Below are positions 1 through 11,085 of a stretch of 64,000 bases of DNA, piece by piece. Made by a program: the position numbers and the translations under genes. Numbering within the stretch: the first letter of the stretch is position 1; each line of letters starts with the position of its first letter. The stretch covers positions 12,400,001 to 12,464,000 of the forward strand of contig NC_134830.1 in assembly GCF_004210375.1 (NCBI RefSeq). The letters run 5' to 3'. This stretch comes from Tachypleus tridentatus (lineage: Eukaryota; Arthropoda; Merostomata; Xiphosura; Limulidae). The notes below the pieces were generated by a model, which did not search any database, had not been told where the DNA came from, and saw only the letters and a program-made list of their open reading frames with translations.

Positions 1-2281
1 AATAACATAATATATCTCTATGAGAAAGATGTGTAACGTTATTTTGTAGTAACTGTGAAAGAACAAGTGTGAGTACTAGAGTCATAGAGAAATAAGTCCT
101 CACCGAAAACATAGAGAATCCAACATTTATATACTTCTTACATCATATTTATGCTTAACTCATAAATCACCCTTCTTGAAATGAAGATATTTATCTTTTT
201 CCAAATACATCACAGTGGAAACTTCGATAAGAAAACGGCTCACAATCGTTGTAGACTTTGAAGATGAGAAAAGTAGAGTTTGTGGAACGTGGAAATTTCT
301 TCCCAACATCACGAAGTATAAGTAAAATGCTTGTTTCTCAAACAATCATAAACGGTTTCACTGTGTTTAGACTTGTCAATACTTTTAATAAAGTTTTCTT
401 AAAAGCATAGTTTGCGTTTTACCTACGTACTAATTATATAACTGCATTTATGTCAACAATCACATTTCATGGGCAAATCATTTACGGGGAACTTTAGATA
501 CAAACGATCTTAGTTCTCTGAAATAATTACGAAAGAAGAAGGTTAAATTCTTTACTTTATGATCGAGACGTCATTATGAAAAGATATTTGAGAATTTCTA
601 AGTTATTTATTACTTTTACTGCTTTATAACTTAGCAGTTTCAGAGAAAATTAAATAAATTACGGAACGTTTCACAAATTTACCAAAAAAATTTTTCTTCT
701 CTTTGACTTTGAAATTTGCAAATACCTATTCTAATTAAGTACGGTTTGAAATATTAAAATTTGTTCTAATTTGCCCCTAAATTCGAATTTTTCATTCTTC
801 TAAAGAGATATACGAGCATTTGATTGTAAATGGAGAACTGACGCCCATAACTTTGAGGCATAATGATCATCGCAGATGTTTACTAGAAATTCTCACTATT
901 ACGTAGGCAACAGATAATGTTCCAAAAAAAAATCCCATTTCAGATAGCTATCGTTCATCTGTCTTTAATGTACGTAAAAAGAGCGTTTTATAAAATTCTT
1001 CGTGATCTTGGATTGTCCAATGAATACCTACAGACAAGTCTCAATAAACAGAACTGTTTCGATCGACCCTTCAAAGTACTAGTAAGATCTTAGCTTTGCT
1101 TGCGATACAGAAATATGAGCGTATAAAACCCATTCTCACTTCGTTTCCCTGAAGCTGACGTTGCTATTACAATATTAAGGAGTAAGAGCTACGAAAATAA
1201 TTTTACTCATCTCACTCAAAAAGAAATTAAATTTAAATAGTACTGGTACACGTGAAACTTTACAATAACAAAACTCTATTTTTACACAAAATTTCCTTGG
1301 AATTGGTTCATACCTTTTCTTTGTAAACCATTGCTTCCACCAGTAATGACGAAAATGTTCATGCTTAATATGCACACAAAATAACTATTAGTAGAAGTAA
1401 TATATCAATGTTTCAATTGTGTCTGTAACCCTGTTCGTGTTTAATGTAGTTTTCTCTTCTTTTCGAACGTTTATTATGCTGTCACTGTTTCTTCTTGATG
1501 GCCAGTACGCATCTTCTAAGTATGACCGACCGCCTGTTTGTAATGATATTTATTTCTGAAGTAGCTGGAGACTAGAAATATTTATTCTTTCCGGTTTTCT
1601 CTTACTTTAGTTGTGTGATTGAACCCGAGTTAAAACAAATCGTTTTGTGTCATAACAGAATCCACGAGAAACGTATGTAACAATGGAGTAGCGATAAAGA
1701 AACTTACAAAAATTATGTAAGGGGTGAAGGAAAGAATAATGAGCACTTTTCTCCTAGCGTGCGATAAATAATGGATTGAAAGCTCGTGCATGCACTGTAA
1801 CAGTTTCTCATTATTTTTAAACAAATACGCTAATATTAGATGCACGTGTAAGCGAAAATTACAAATTAAAGTCAATAAATCCTCTTCTTCATTTGAATAT
1901 ATCATTACTCCTTTTTGACGTGGATGTATGAGGTTTCATGACGTTTCTTAACTAGGTTTCCTGGGAGAGCTGCTTCCAAATGTAAAAAATATTATGGCAT
2001 GTTTGTTAGGATTTTACCTAGAATGTCGTGTATGTAATTAACGTTTTTAATGTAAAGTTTTAGAGGAGACCTTTCACAATTTGGATTTCACTCTTGCAGT
2101 GCTTATCGCCAATTACGTTTTACAGGAGAGAAGTGTGTGCTGTAAATTATTCTTGTTTTGAAATATGCGGAGAGTGCAATGTAAAATCTGACGTTTCTTA
2201 GAAACTGGATACAAAATTTTGTGTTGAAACATTGACGGAATAAACTCGGAAAGTGTAACATGCATAAAAACGAAGGGGGCG

Positions 2282-2293
2282 TAGCTCAAGTGG
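2282..2293 (+). promoter_or_regulatory. Pol III internal promoter box A
   Basis: TAGCTCAAGTGG lies over tRNA positions 8-19 and fits the eukaryotic box A consensus TRGYNNARNNGG at every specified base. It is bound by TFIIIC. The same 12 bases occur in all 23 tRNA copies of the array, so no copy is distinguished by its box A. Confidence 0.9.
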
Positions 2294-2325
2294 TAGAGTG
2301 CTCGCTTTGCATGCGAGAGGTACTG

Positions 2326-2336
2326 GGATCGATACC
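2326..2336 (+). promoter_or_regulatory. Pol III internal promoter box B
   Basis: GGATCGATACC covers the end of the T-stem and the T-loop. It fits box B (GGTTCRANNCC) except for A in place of T at the third base, a substitution I also recall in silkworm and fly tRNA-Ala. It lies about 32 bp after box A, a normal distance for an intronless tRNA gene, and is the same in all 23 copies. Confidence 0.88.
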
Positions 2337-2354
2337 CAGCGCCTCCAAACGTGA

Positions 2355-2358
2355 TTTT
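2355..2358 (+). terminator. Pol III terminator (TTTT)
   Basis: This is the first run of four T on the + strand after the tRNA, beginning eight bases past A73, so the trailer would be short. Four T is near the minimum for pol III. The run is present in every unit at the same offset, or one base closer in the copies that lack one C at the tRNA 3' end. Confidence 0.8.
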
Positions 2359-2369
2359 GCTACTAATAT

Positions 2370-2380
2370 AAAAAAAAAAA
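2370..2380 (+). repeat. Poly-A run downstream of the tRNA
   Basis: An uninterrupted run of 11 A lies 23 bases after the tRNA. Every unit has this tract at the corresponding place, but its length varies between units. In units 14, 15, 16, 18, 19, 21 and 23 it is interrupted by a C (A-run, C, AAA, then CACGC). I see no function. A SINE-type tail is not supported because nothing is dispersed here. Confidence 0.85.
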
Positions 2381-2774
2381 CACGCATGAAGAGAGGTGAG
2401 GAAATTTTCAATGATGCCTCCCATCTAAATAATACAGAACGTGACTGACAAAAGGATGGCAAAATTATGACTTTACAAAATAAGAATGATTTTACTTTAG
2501 GTTAAAATAAATAATACTTCAGAGAGAATACACCGAGTTGAAGAAATACTTTGAAAGTTATCTCTTGGGATTCAAAATGAAAGGCCGTTTTTCTGCTCTT
2601 TCCCTTTCAATGATGTCATCGAAATGTATGACATTTTTTATAAACATGAACGAAAACATTTAACAATACGAATTTATTTACAATTTATCTTTTACACCTG
2701 AAACTATGTTTCCAGTGGTACTAACTGCCAGGTATACTCTGTTGATAACACAGTGTAAGTGGTGAAACAGCTTC

Positions 2775-5547
2775 AATAACATAATATATCTCTATGAGAA
2801 AGATGTGTAACGTTATTTTGTAGTAACTGTGAAAGAACAAGTGTGAGTACTAGAGTCATAGAGAAATAAGTCCTCACCGAAAACATAGAGAATCCAACAT
2901 TTATATACTTCTTACATCATATTTATGCTTAACTCATAAATCACCCTTCTTGAAATGAAGATATTTATCTTTTTTCCAAATACATCACAGTGGAAACTTC
3001 GATAAGAAAACGGCTCACAATCGTTGTAGACTTTGAAGATGAGAAAAGTAGAGTTTGTGGAACGTGGAAATTTCTTCCCAACATCACGAAGTATAAGTAA
3101 AATGCTTGTTTCTCAAACAATCATAAACGGTTTCACTGTGTTTAGACTTGTCAATACTTTTAATAAAGTTTTCTTAAAAGCATAGTTTGCGTTTTACCTA
3201 CGTACTAATTATATAACTGCATTTATGTCAACAATCACATTTCATGGGCAAATCATTTACGGGGAACTTTAGATACAAACGATCTTAGTTCTCTGAAATA
3301 ATTACGAAAGAAGAAGGTTAAATTCTTTACTTTATGATCGAGACGTCATTATGAAAAGATATTTGAGAATTTCTAAGTTATTTATTACTTTTACTGCTTT
3401 ATAACTTAGCAGTTTCAGAGAAAATTAAATAAATTACGGAACGTTTCACAAATTTACCAAAAAATTTTTCTTCTCTTTGACTTTGAAATTTGCAAATACC
3501 TATTCTAATTAAGTACGGTTTGAAATATTAAAATTTGTTCTAATTTGCCCCTAAATTCGAATTTTTCATTCTTCTAAAGAGATATACGAGCATTTGATTG
3601 TAAATGGAGAACTGACGCCCATAACTTTGAGGCATAATGATCATCGCAGATGTTTACTAGAAATTCTCACTATTACGTAGGCAACAGATAATGTTCCAAA
3701 AAAAATCCCATTTCAGATAGCTATCGTTCATCTGTCTTTAATGTACGTAAAAAGAGCGTTTTATAAAATTCTTCGTGATCTTGGATTGTCCAATGAATAC
3801 CTACAGACAAGTCTCAATAAACAGAACTGTTTCGATCGACCCTTCAAAGTACTAGTAAGATCTTAGCTTTGCTTGCGATACAGAAATATGAGCGTATAAA
3901 ACCCATTCTCACTTCGTTTCCCTGAAGCTGACGTTGCTATTACAATATTAAGGAGTAAGAGCTACGAAAATAATTTTACTCATCTCACTCAAAAGAAATT
4001 AAATTTAAATAGTACTGGTACACGTGAAACTTTACAATAACAAAACTCTATTTTTACACAAAATTTCCTTGGAATTGGTTCATACCTTTTCTTTGTAAAC
4101 CATTGCTTCCACCAGTAATGACGAAAATGTTCATGCTTAATATGCACACAAAATAACTATTAGTAGAAGTAATATATCAATGTTTCAATTGTGTCTGTAA
4201 CCCTGTTCGTGTTTAATGTAGTTTTCTCTTCTTTTCGAACGTTTATTATGCTGTCACTGTTTCTTCTTGATGGCCAGTACGCATCTTCTAAGTATGACCG
4301 ACCGCCTGTTTGTAATGATATTTATTTCTGAAGTAGCTGGAGACTAGAAATATTTATTCTTTCCGGTTTTCTCTTACTTTAGTTGTGTGATTGAACCCGA
4401 GTTAAAACAAATCGTTTTGTGTCATAACAGAATCCACGAGAAACGTATGTAACAATGGAGTAGCGCATAAAGAAACTTACAAAAATTATGTAAGGGGTGA
4501 AGGAAGAATAATGAGCACTTTTCTCCTAGCGTGCGATAAATAATGGATTGAAAGCTCGTGCATGCACTGTAACAGTTTCTCATTATTTTTAAACAAATAC
4601 GCTAATATTAGATGCACGTGTAAGCGAAAATTACAAATTAAAGTCAATAAATCCTCTTCTTCATTTGAATATATCATTACTCCTTTTTTGACGTGGATGT
4701 ATGAGGTTTCATGACGTTTCTTAACTAGGTTTCCTGGGAGAGCTGCTTCCAAATGTAAAAAATATTATGGCATGTTTGTTAGGATTTTACCTAGAATGTC
4801 GTGTATGTAATTAACGTTTTTAATGTAAAGTTTTAGAGGAGACCTTTCACAATTTGGATTTCACTCTTGCAGTGCTTATCGCCAATTACGTTTTACAGGA
4901 GAGAAGTGTGTGCTGTAAATTATTCTTGTTTTGAAATATGCGTAGAGTGCAATGTAAAAATCTGACGTTTCTTAGAAACTGGATACAAAATTTTGTGTTG
5001 AAACATTGACGGAATAAATTCGGAAAGTGTAACATGCATAAAAACGAAGGGGGCGTAGCTCAAGTGGTAGAGTGCTCGCTTTGCATGCGAGAGGTACTGG
5101 GATCGATACCCAGCGCCTCCAAACGTGATTTTGCTACTAATATAAAAAAAAAAACACGCATGAAGAGAGGTGAGGAAATTTTCAATGATGCCTCCCATCT
5201 AAATAATACAGAACGTGACTGACAAAAGGATGGCAAAATTATGACTTTACAAAATAAGAATGATTTTACTTTAGGTTAAAATAAATAATACTTCAGAGAG
5301 AATACACCGAGTTGAAGAAATACTTTGAAAGTTATCTCTTGGGATTCAAAATGAAAGGCCGTTTTTCTGCTCTTTCCCTTTCAATGATGTCATCGAAATG
5401 TATGACATTTTTATAAACATGAACGAAAACATTTAACAATACGAATTTATTTACAATTTATCTTTTACACCTGAAACTATGTTTCCAGTGGTACTAACTG
5501 CCAGGTATACTCTGTTGATAACACAGTGTAAGTGGTGAAACAGCTTC
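2775..5547 (+). repeat. Repeat unit 2 (2773 bp, left type)
   Basis: All markers are in the left state. It differs from unit 1 mainly by run-length changes and by GTAGCGCATAAAG where unit 1 has GTAGCGATAAAG (near 4465). The spacer on both sides of the tRNA shows no gene. Confidence 0.98.
5049..5121 (+). tRNA. tRNA-Ala (UGC)
   Basis: This copy is identical to the unit 1 copy through all 73 bases. The acceptor stem is fully paired, G3-U70 is present, and the terminator is at 5129-5132. Confidence 0.97.
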
Positions 5548-8314
5548 AATAACATAATATATCTCTATGAGAAAGATGTGTAATGTTATTTTGTAGTAAC
5601 TGTGAAAGAACAAGTGTGAGTACTAGAGTCATAGAGAAATAAGTCCTCACCGAAAACATAGAGAATCCAACATTTATATACTTCTTACATCATATTTATG
5701 CTTAACTCATAAATCACCCTTCTTGAAATGAAGATATTTATCTTTTTTCCAAATACATCACAGTGGAAACTTCGATAAGAAAACGGCTCACAATCGTTGT
5801 AGACTTTGAAGATGAGAAAAGTAGAGTTTGTGGAACGTGGAAATTTCTTCCCAACATCACGAAGTATAAGTAAAATGCTTGTTTCTCAAACAATCATAAA
5901 CGGTTTCACTGTGTTTAGACTTGTCAATACTTTTAATAAAGTTTTCTTAAAAGCATAGTTTGCGTTTTACCTACGTACTAATTATATAACTGCATTTATG
6001 TCAACAATCACATTTCATGGGCAAATCATTTACGGGGAACTTTAGATACAAACGATCTTAGTTCTCTGAAATAATTACGAAAGAAGAAGGTTAAATTCTT
6101 TACTTTATGATCGAGACGTCATTATGAAAAGATATTTGAGAATTTCTAAGTTATTTATTACTTTTACTGCTTTATAACTTAGCAGTTTCAGAGAAAATTA
6201 AATAAATTACGGAACGTTTCACAAATTTACCAAAAAATTTTTCTTCTCTTTGACTTTGAAATTTGCAAATACCTATTCTAATTAAGTACGGTTTGAAATA
6301 TTAAAATTTGTTCTAATTTGCCCCTAAATTCGAATTTTTCATTCTTCTAAAGAGATATACGAGCATTTGATTGTAAATGGAGAACTGACGCCCATAACTT
6401 TGAGGCATAATGATCATCGCAGATGTTTACTAGAAATTCTCACTATTACGTAGGCAACAGATAATGTTCCAAAAAAAATCCCATTTCAGATAGCTATCGT
6501 TCATCTGTCTTTAATGTACGTAAAAAGAGCGTTTTATAAAATTCTTCGTGATCTTGGATTGTCCAATGAATACCTACAGACAAGTCTCAATAAACAGAAC
6601 TGTTTCGATCGACCCTTCAAAGTACTAGTAAGATCTTAGCTTTGCTTGCGATACAGAAATATGAGCGTATAAAACCCATTCTCACTTCGTTTCCCTGAAG
6701 CTGACGTTGCTATTACAATATTAAGGAGTAAGAGCTACGAAAATAATTTTACTCATCTCACTCAAAAGAAATTAAATTTAAATAGTACTGGTACACGTGA
6801 AACTTTACAATAACAAAACTCTATTTTTACACAAAATTTCCTTGGAATTGGTTCATACCTTTTCTTTGTAAACCATTGCTTCCACCAGTAATGACGAAAA
6901 TGTTCATGCTTAATATGCACACAAAATAACTATTAGTAGAAGTAATATATCAATGTTTCAATTGTGTCTGTAACCCTGTTCGTGTTTAATGTAGTTTTCT
7001 CTTCTTTTCGAACGTTTATTATGCTGTCACTGTTTCTTCTTGATGGCCAGTACGCATCTTCTAAGTATGACCGACCGCCTGTTTGTAATGATATTTATTT
7101 CTGAAGTAGCTGGAGACTAGAAATATTTATTCTTTCCGGTTTTCTCTTACTTTAGTTGTGTGATTGAACCCGAGTTAAAACAAATCGTTTTGTGTCATAA
7201 CAGAATCCACGAGAAACGTATGTAACAATGGAGTAGCGATAAAGAAACTTACAAAAATTATGTAAGGGGTGAAGGAAGAATAATGAGCACTTTTCTCCTA
7301 GCGTGCGATAAATAATGGATTGAAAGCTCGTGCATGCACTGTAACAGTTTCTCATTATTTTTAAACAAATACGCTAATATTAGATGCACGTGTAAGCGAA
7401 AATTACAAATTAAAGTCAATAAATCCTCTTCTTCATTTGAATATATCATTACTCCTTTTTGACGTGGATGTATGAGGTTTCATGACGTTTCTTAACTAGG
7501 TTTCCTGGGAGAGCTGCTTCCAAATGTAAAAAATATTATGGCATGTTTGTTAGGATTTTACCTAGAATGTCGTGTATGTAATTAACGTTTTTAATGTAAA
7601 GTTTTAGAGGAGACCTTTCACAATTTTGATTTCACTCTTGCAGTGCTTATCGCCAATTACGTTTTACAGGAGAGAAGTGTGTGCTGTAAATTATTCTTGT
7701 TTTGAAATATGCGGAGAGTGCAATGTAAAATCTGACGTTTCTTAGAAACTGGATACAAAATTTTGTGTTGAAACATTGACGGAATAAACTCGGAAAGTGT
7801 AACATGCATAAAACGAAGGGGCGTAGCTCAAGTGGTAGAGTGCTCGCTTTGCATGCGAGAGGTACTGGGATCGATACCCAGCGCCTCAAACGTGATTTTG
7901 CTACTAATATAAAAAAAAAAACACGCATGAAGAGAGGTGAGGAAATTTTCAATGATGCCTCCCATCTAAATAATACAGAACGTGACTGACAAAAGGATGG
8001 CAAAATTATGACTTTACAAAATAAGAATGATTTTACTTTAGGTTAAAATAAATAATACTTCAGAGAGAATACACCGAGTTGAAGAAATACTTTGAAAGTT
8101 ATCTCTTGGGATTCAAAATGAAAGGCCGTTTTTCTGCTCTTTCCCTTTCAATGATGTAATCGAAATGTATGACATTTTTATAAACATGAACGAAAACATT
8201 TAACAATACGAATTTATTTACAATTTATCTTTTACACCTGAAACTATGTTTCCAGTGGTACTAACTGCCAGGTATACTCTGTTGATAACACAGTGTAAGT
8301 GGTGAAACAGCTTC
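5548..8314 (+). repeat. Repeat unit 3 (2767 bp, left type with one right-type marker)
   Basis: This unit is left type except that the first marker reads GTGTAATGTT, the right state, although units 4 and 5 return to C. It also shares GATGTAATCG (near 8153) only with unit 4, where the other units have GATGTCATCG. Confidence 0.98.
7817..7889 (+). tRNA. tRNA-Ala (UGC), terminal acceptor pair A1:A72
   Basis: The body from box A to the T-stem is unchanged. The 5' G-run has four G instead of five and the 3' end has CCTC instead of CCTCC. If RNase P keeps a seven-pair stem, position 1 becomes A opposite A72. Positions 2-7, including G3-U70, still pair and position 73 is still A. The terminator is at 7896-7899. 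The product may still be chargeable, but the end pair is lost. Alternatively both one-base losses are consensus errors. Confidence 0.88.
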
Positions 8315-11085
8315 AATAACATAATATATCTCTATGAGAAAGATGTGTAACGTTATTTTGTAGTAACTGTGAAAGAACAAGTGTGAGTACTAGAGTCATA
8401 GAGAAATAAGTCCTCACCGAAAACATAGAGAATCCAACATTTATATACTTCTTACATCATATTTATGCTTAACTCATAAATCACCCTTCTTGAAATGAAG
8501 ATATTTATCTTTTTTCCAAATACATCACAGTGGAAACTTCGATAAGAAAACGGCTCACAATCGTTGTAGACTTTGAAGATGAGAAAAGTAGAGTTTGTGG
8601 AACGTGGAAATTTCTTCCCAACATCACGAAGTATAAGTAAAATGCTTGTTTCTCAAACAATCATAAACGGTTTCACTGTGTTTAGACTTGTCAATACTTT
8701 TAATAAAGTTTTCTTAAAAGCATAGTTTGCGTTTTACCTACGTACTAATTATATAACTGCATTTATGTCAACAATCACATTTCATGGGCAAATCATTTAC
8801 GGGGAACTTTAGATACAAACGATCTTAGTTCTCTGAAATAATTACGAAAGAAGAAGGTTAAATTCTTTACTTTATGATCGAGACGTCATTATGAAAAGAT
8901 ATTTGAGAATTTCTAAGTTATTTATTACTTTTACTGCTTTATAACTTAGCAGTTTCAGAGAAAATTAAATAAATTACGGAACGTTTCACAAATTTACCAA
9001 AAAAATTTTTCTTCTCTTTGACTTTGAAATTTGCAAATACCTATTCTAATTAAGTACGGTTTGAAATATTAAAATTTGTTCTAATTTGCCCCTAAATTCG
9101 AATTTTTCATTCTTCTAAAGAGATATACGAGCATTTGATTGTAAATGGAGAACTGACGCCCATAACTTTGAGGCATAATGATCATCGCAGATGTTTACTA
9201 GAAATTCTCACTATTACGTAGGCAACAGATAATGTTCCAAAAAAAAATCCCATTTCAGATAGCTATCGTTCATCTGTCTTTAATGTACGTAAAAAGAGCG
9301 TTTTATAAAATTCTTCGTGATCTTGGATTGTCCAATGAATACCTACAGACAAGTCTCAATAAACAGAACTGTTTCGATCGACCCTTCAAAGTACTAGTAA
9401 GATCTTAGCTTTGCTTGCGATACAGAAATATGAGCGTATAAAACCCATTCTCACTTCGTTTCCCTGAAGCTGACGTTGCTATTACAATATTAAGGAGTAA
9501 GAGCTACGAAAATAATTTTACTCATCTCACTCAAAAGAAATTAAATTTAAATAGTACTGGTACACGTGAAACTTTACAATAACAAAACTCTATTTTTACA
9601 CAAAATTTCCTTGGAATTGGTTCATACCTTTTCTTTGTAAACCATTGCTTCCACCAGTAATGACGAAAATGTTCATGCTTAATATGCACACAAAATAACT
9701 ATTAGTAGAAGTAATATATCAATGTTTCAATTGTGTCTGTAACCCTGTTCGTGTTTAATGTAGTTTTCTCTTCTTTTCGAACGTTTATTATGCTGTCACT
9801 GTTTCTTCTTGATGGCCAGTACGCATCTTCTAAGTATGACCGACCGCCTGTTTGTAATGATATTTATTTCTGAAGTAGCTGGAGACTAGAAATATTTATT
9901 CTTTCCGGTTTTCTCTTACTTTAGTTGTGTGATTGAACCCGAGTTAAAACAAATCGTTTTGTGTCATAACAGAATCCACGAGAAACGTATGTAACAATGG
10001 AGTAGCGATAAAGAAACTTACAAAACTTATGTAAGGGGTGAAGGAAGAATAATGAGCACTTTTCTCCTAGCGTGCGATAAATAATGGATTGAAAGCTCGT
10101 GCATGCACTGTAACAGTTTCTCATTATTTTTAAACAAATACGCTAATATTAGATGCACGTGTAAGCGAAAATTACAAATTAAAGTCAATAAATCCTCTTC
10201 TTCATTTGAATATATCATTACTCCTTTTTGACGTGGATGTATGAGGTTTCATGACGTTTCTTAACTAGGTTTCCTGGGAGAGCTGCTTCCAAATGTAAAA
10301 AATATTATGGCATGTTTGTTAGGATTTTACCTAGAATGTCGTGTATGTAATTAACGTTTTTAATGTAAAGTTTTAGAGGAGACCTTTCACAATTTTGATT
10401 TCACTCTTGCAGTGCTTATCGCCAATTACGTTTTACAGGAGAGAAGTGTGTGCTGTAAATTATTCTTGTTTTGAAATATGCGGAGAGTGCAATGTAAAAT
10501 CTGACGTTTCTTAGAAACTGGATACAAAATTTTGTGTTGAAACATTGACGGAATAAACTCGGAAAGTGTAACATGCATAAAACGAAGGGGCGTAGCTCAA
10601 GTGGTAGAGTGCTCGCTTTGCATGCGAGAGGTACTGGGATCGATACCCAGCGCCTCAAACGTGATTTTGCTACTAAATATAAAAAAAAAAAACACGCATG
10701 AAGAGAGGTGAGGAAATTTTCAATGATGCCTCCCATCTAAATAATACAGAACGTGACTGACAAAAGGATGGCAAAATTATGACTTTACAAAATAAGAATG
10801 ATTTTACTTTAGGTTAAAATAAATAATACTTCAGAGAGAATACACCGAGTTGAAGAAATACTTTGAAAGTTATCTCTTGGGATTCAAAATGAAAGGCCGT
10901 TTTTCTGCTCTTTCCCTTTCAATGATGTAATCGAAATGTATGACATTTTTATAAACATGAACGAAAACATTTAACAATACGAATTTATTTACAATTTATC
11001 TTTTACACCTGAAACTATGTTTCCAGTGGTACTAACTGCCAGGTATACTCTGTTGATAACACAGTGTAAGTGGTGAAACAGCTTC
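8315..11085 (+). repeat. Repeat unit 4 (2771 bp, left type)
   Basis: The unit is left type, but CAAAACTTATG (near 10022) is the first appearance of the C state that all later units carry. The next marker still reads GGGGTGAAGGAA, so the two neighbouring changes arose or spread separately. Confidence 0.98.
10586..10658 (+). tRNA. tRNA-Ala (UGC), terminal acceptor pair A1:A72
   Basis: The G-run is one short and the final C is missing, as in unit 3. The rest of the cloverleaf is unchanged and the terminator is at 10665-10668. Confidence 0.88.

Larger units (their letters stand above)
2275..2347 (+). tRNA. tRNA-Ala (anticodon UGC)
   Basis: This gene folds as a standard 73-nt cloverleaf without an encoded CCA. 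The acceptor stem is GGGGGCG/CGCCTCC with all seven positions paired and discriminator A73. The G3-U70 wobble (bases 2277 and 2344) is the known recognition signal for alanyl-tRNA synthetase. The D-arm is GCTC/GAGT with GG at 18-19. The anticodon stem CTCGC/GCGAG closes the loop TTTGCAT, with anticodon TGC at 2308-2310, read as alanine (GCA and probably other GCN codons). The T-stem CTGGG/CCCAG closes the loop ATCGATA. A54 instead of T54 is a feature I recall from insect tRNA-Ala. There is no intron. The product would charge alanine for cytosolic translation. Nothing indicates an organellar origin. The terminator is at 2355-2358. Confidence 0.97.
1..2774 (+). repeat. Repeat unit 1 (2774 bp, left type)
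   Basis: Complete unit carrying a tRNA gene at 2275-2347. Bases 1-2274 are AT-rich spacer in which I see no gene. The spacer contains two CACGTG hexamers (1249-1254 and 1843-1848), a 10-bp palindrome GTGCATGCAC (1786-1795) and a lone TATAAAA string (1122-1128). Bases 2348-2774 hold the T4 terminator, an 11-A run (2370-2380) and further AT-rich spacer. All markers are in the left state, including the 22-bp segment (256-277). Confidence 0.98.

Noticed and set aside
160-345. Minus-strand 61-codon frame and, in the units lacking the 22-bp segment, a plus-strand 68-codon frame over the same DNA
   Set aside because: Which strand is open depends only on the 22-bp deletion and a T-run length. No ribosome context, domain or consistent frame is seen.
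1122-1128. TATAAAA as a possible pol II promoter
   Set aside because: TATA strings are expected by chance in DNA this AT-rich, and no open frame or snRNA motif follows it.
1175-1375. Minus-strand 66-codon frame seen in several units
   Set aside because: Single-base changes in the A-runs and in TTCCTTG[G]AATT shift or end it in many units. Composition is that of random AT-rich DNA.
1615-1626. Box B-like string on the minus strand (GGGTTCAATCAC)
   Set aside because: It matches box B with one mismatch, but the flanks cannot form a T-stem and no box A lies at a suitable distance, so it is not a second tRNA.
2275-2347. Mitochondrial or bacterial tRNA
   Set aside because: The cloverleaf is full-sized with intact D and T arms, both eukaryotic pol III boxes and a T-run terminator, and there is no encoded CCA and no neighbouring organellar or bacterial gene.
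2275-2380. tRNA-derived SINE (tRNA head plus A-rich tail)
   Set aside because: The tRNA is a complete, properly folding gene with its own terminator before the A-run, and copies recur only as part of the tandem unit, not as dispersed insertions.
2113-2424. Minus-strand frames of 61-118 codons overlapping the tRNA
   Set aside because: They are antisense translations of the tRNA gene plus AT-rich flanks. Their ends and sequence change from unit to unit with each one-base run difference, so they are not maintained as proteins.
2260-2448. Plus-strand 62-codon frame across the tRNA, reading ...GGVAQVVECSLCMREVLGSIPSA...
   Set aside because: This is the well-known false peptide produced by translating a tRNA gene and its flanks. 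The frame also changes between units with the G-run length.
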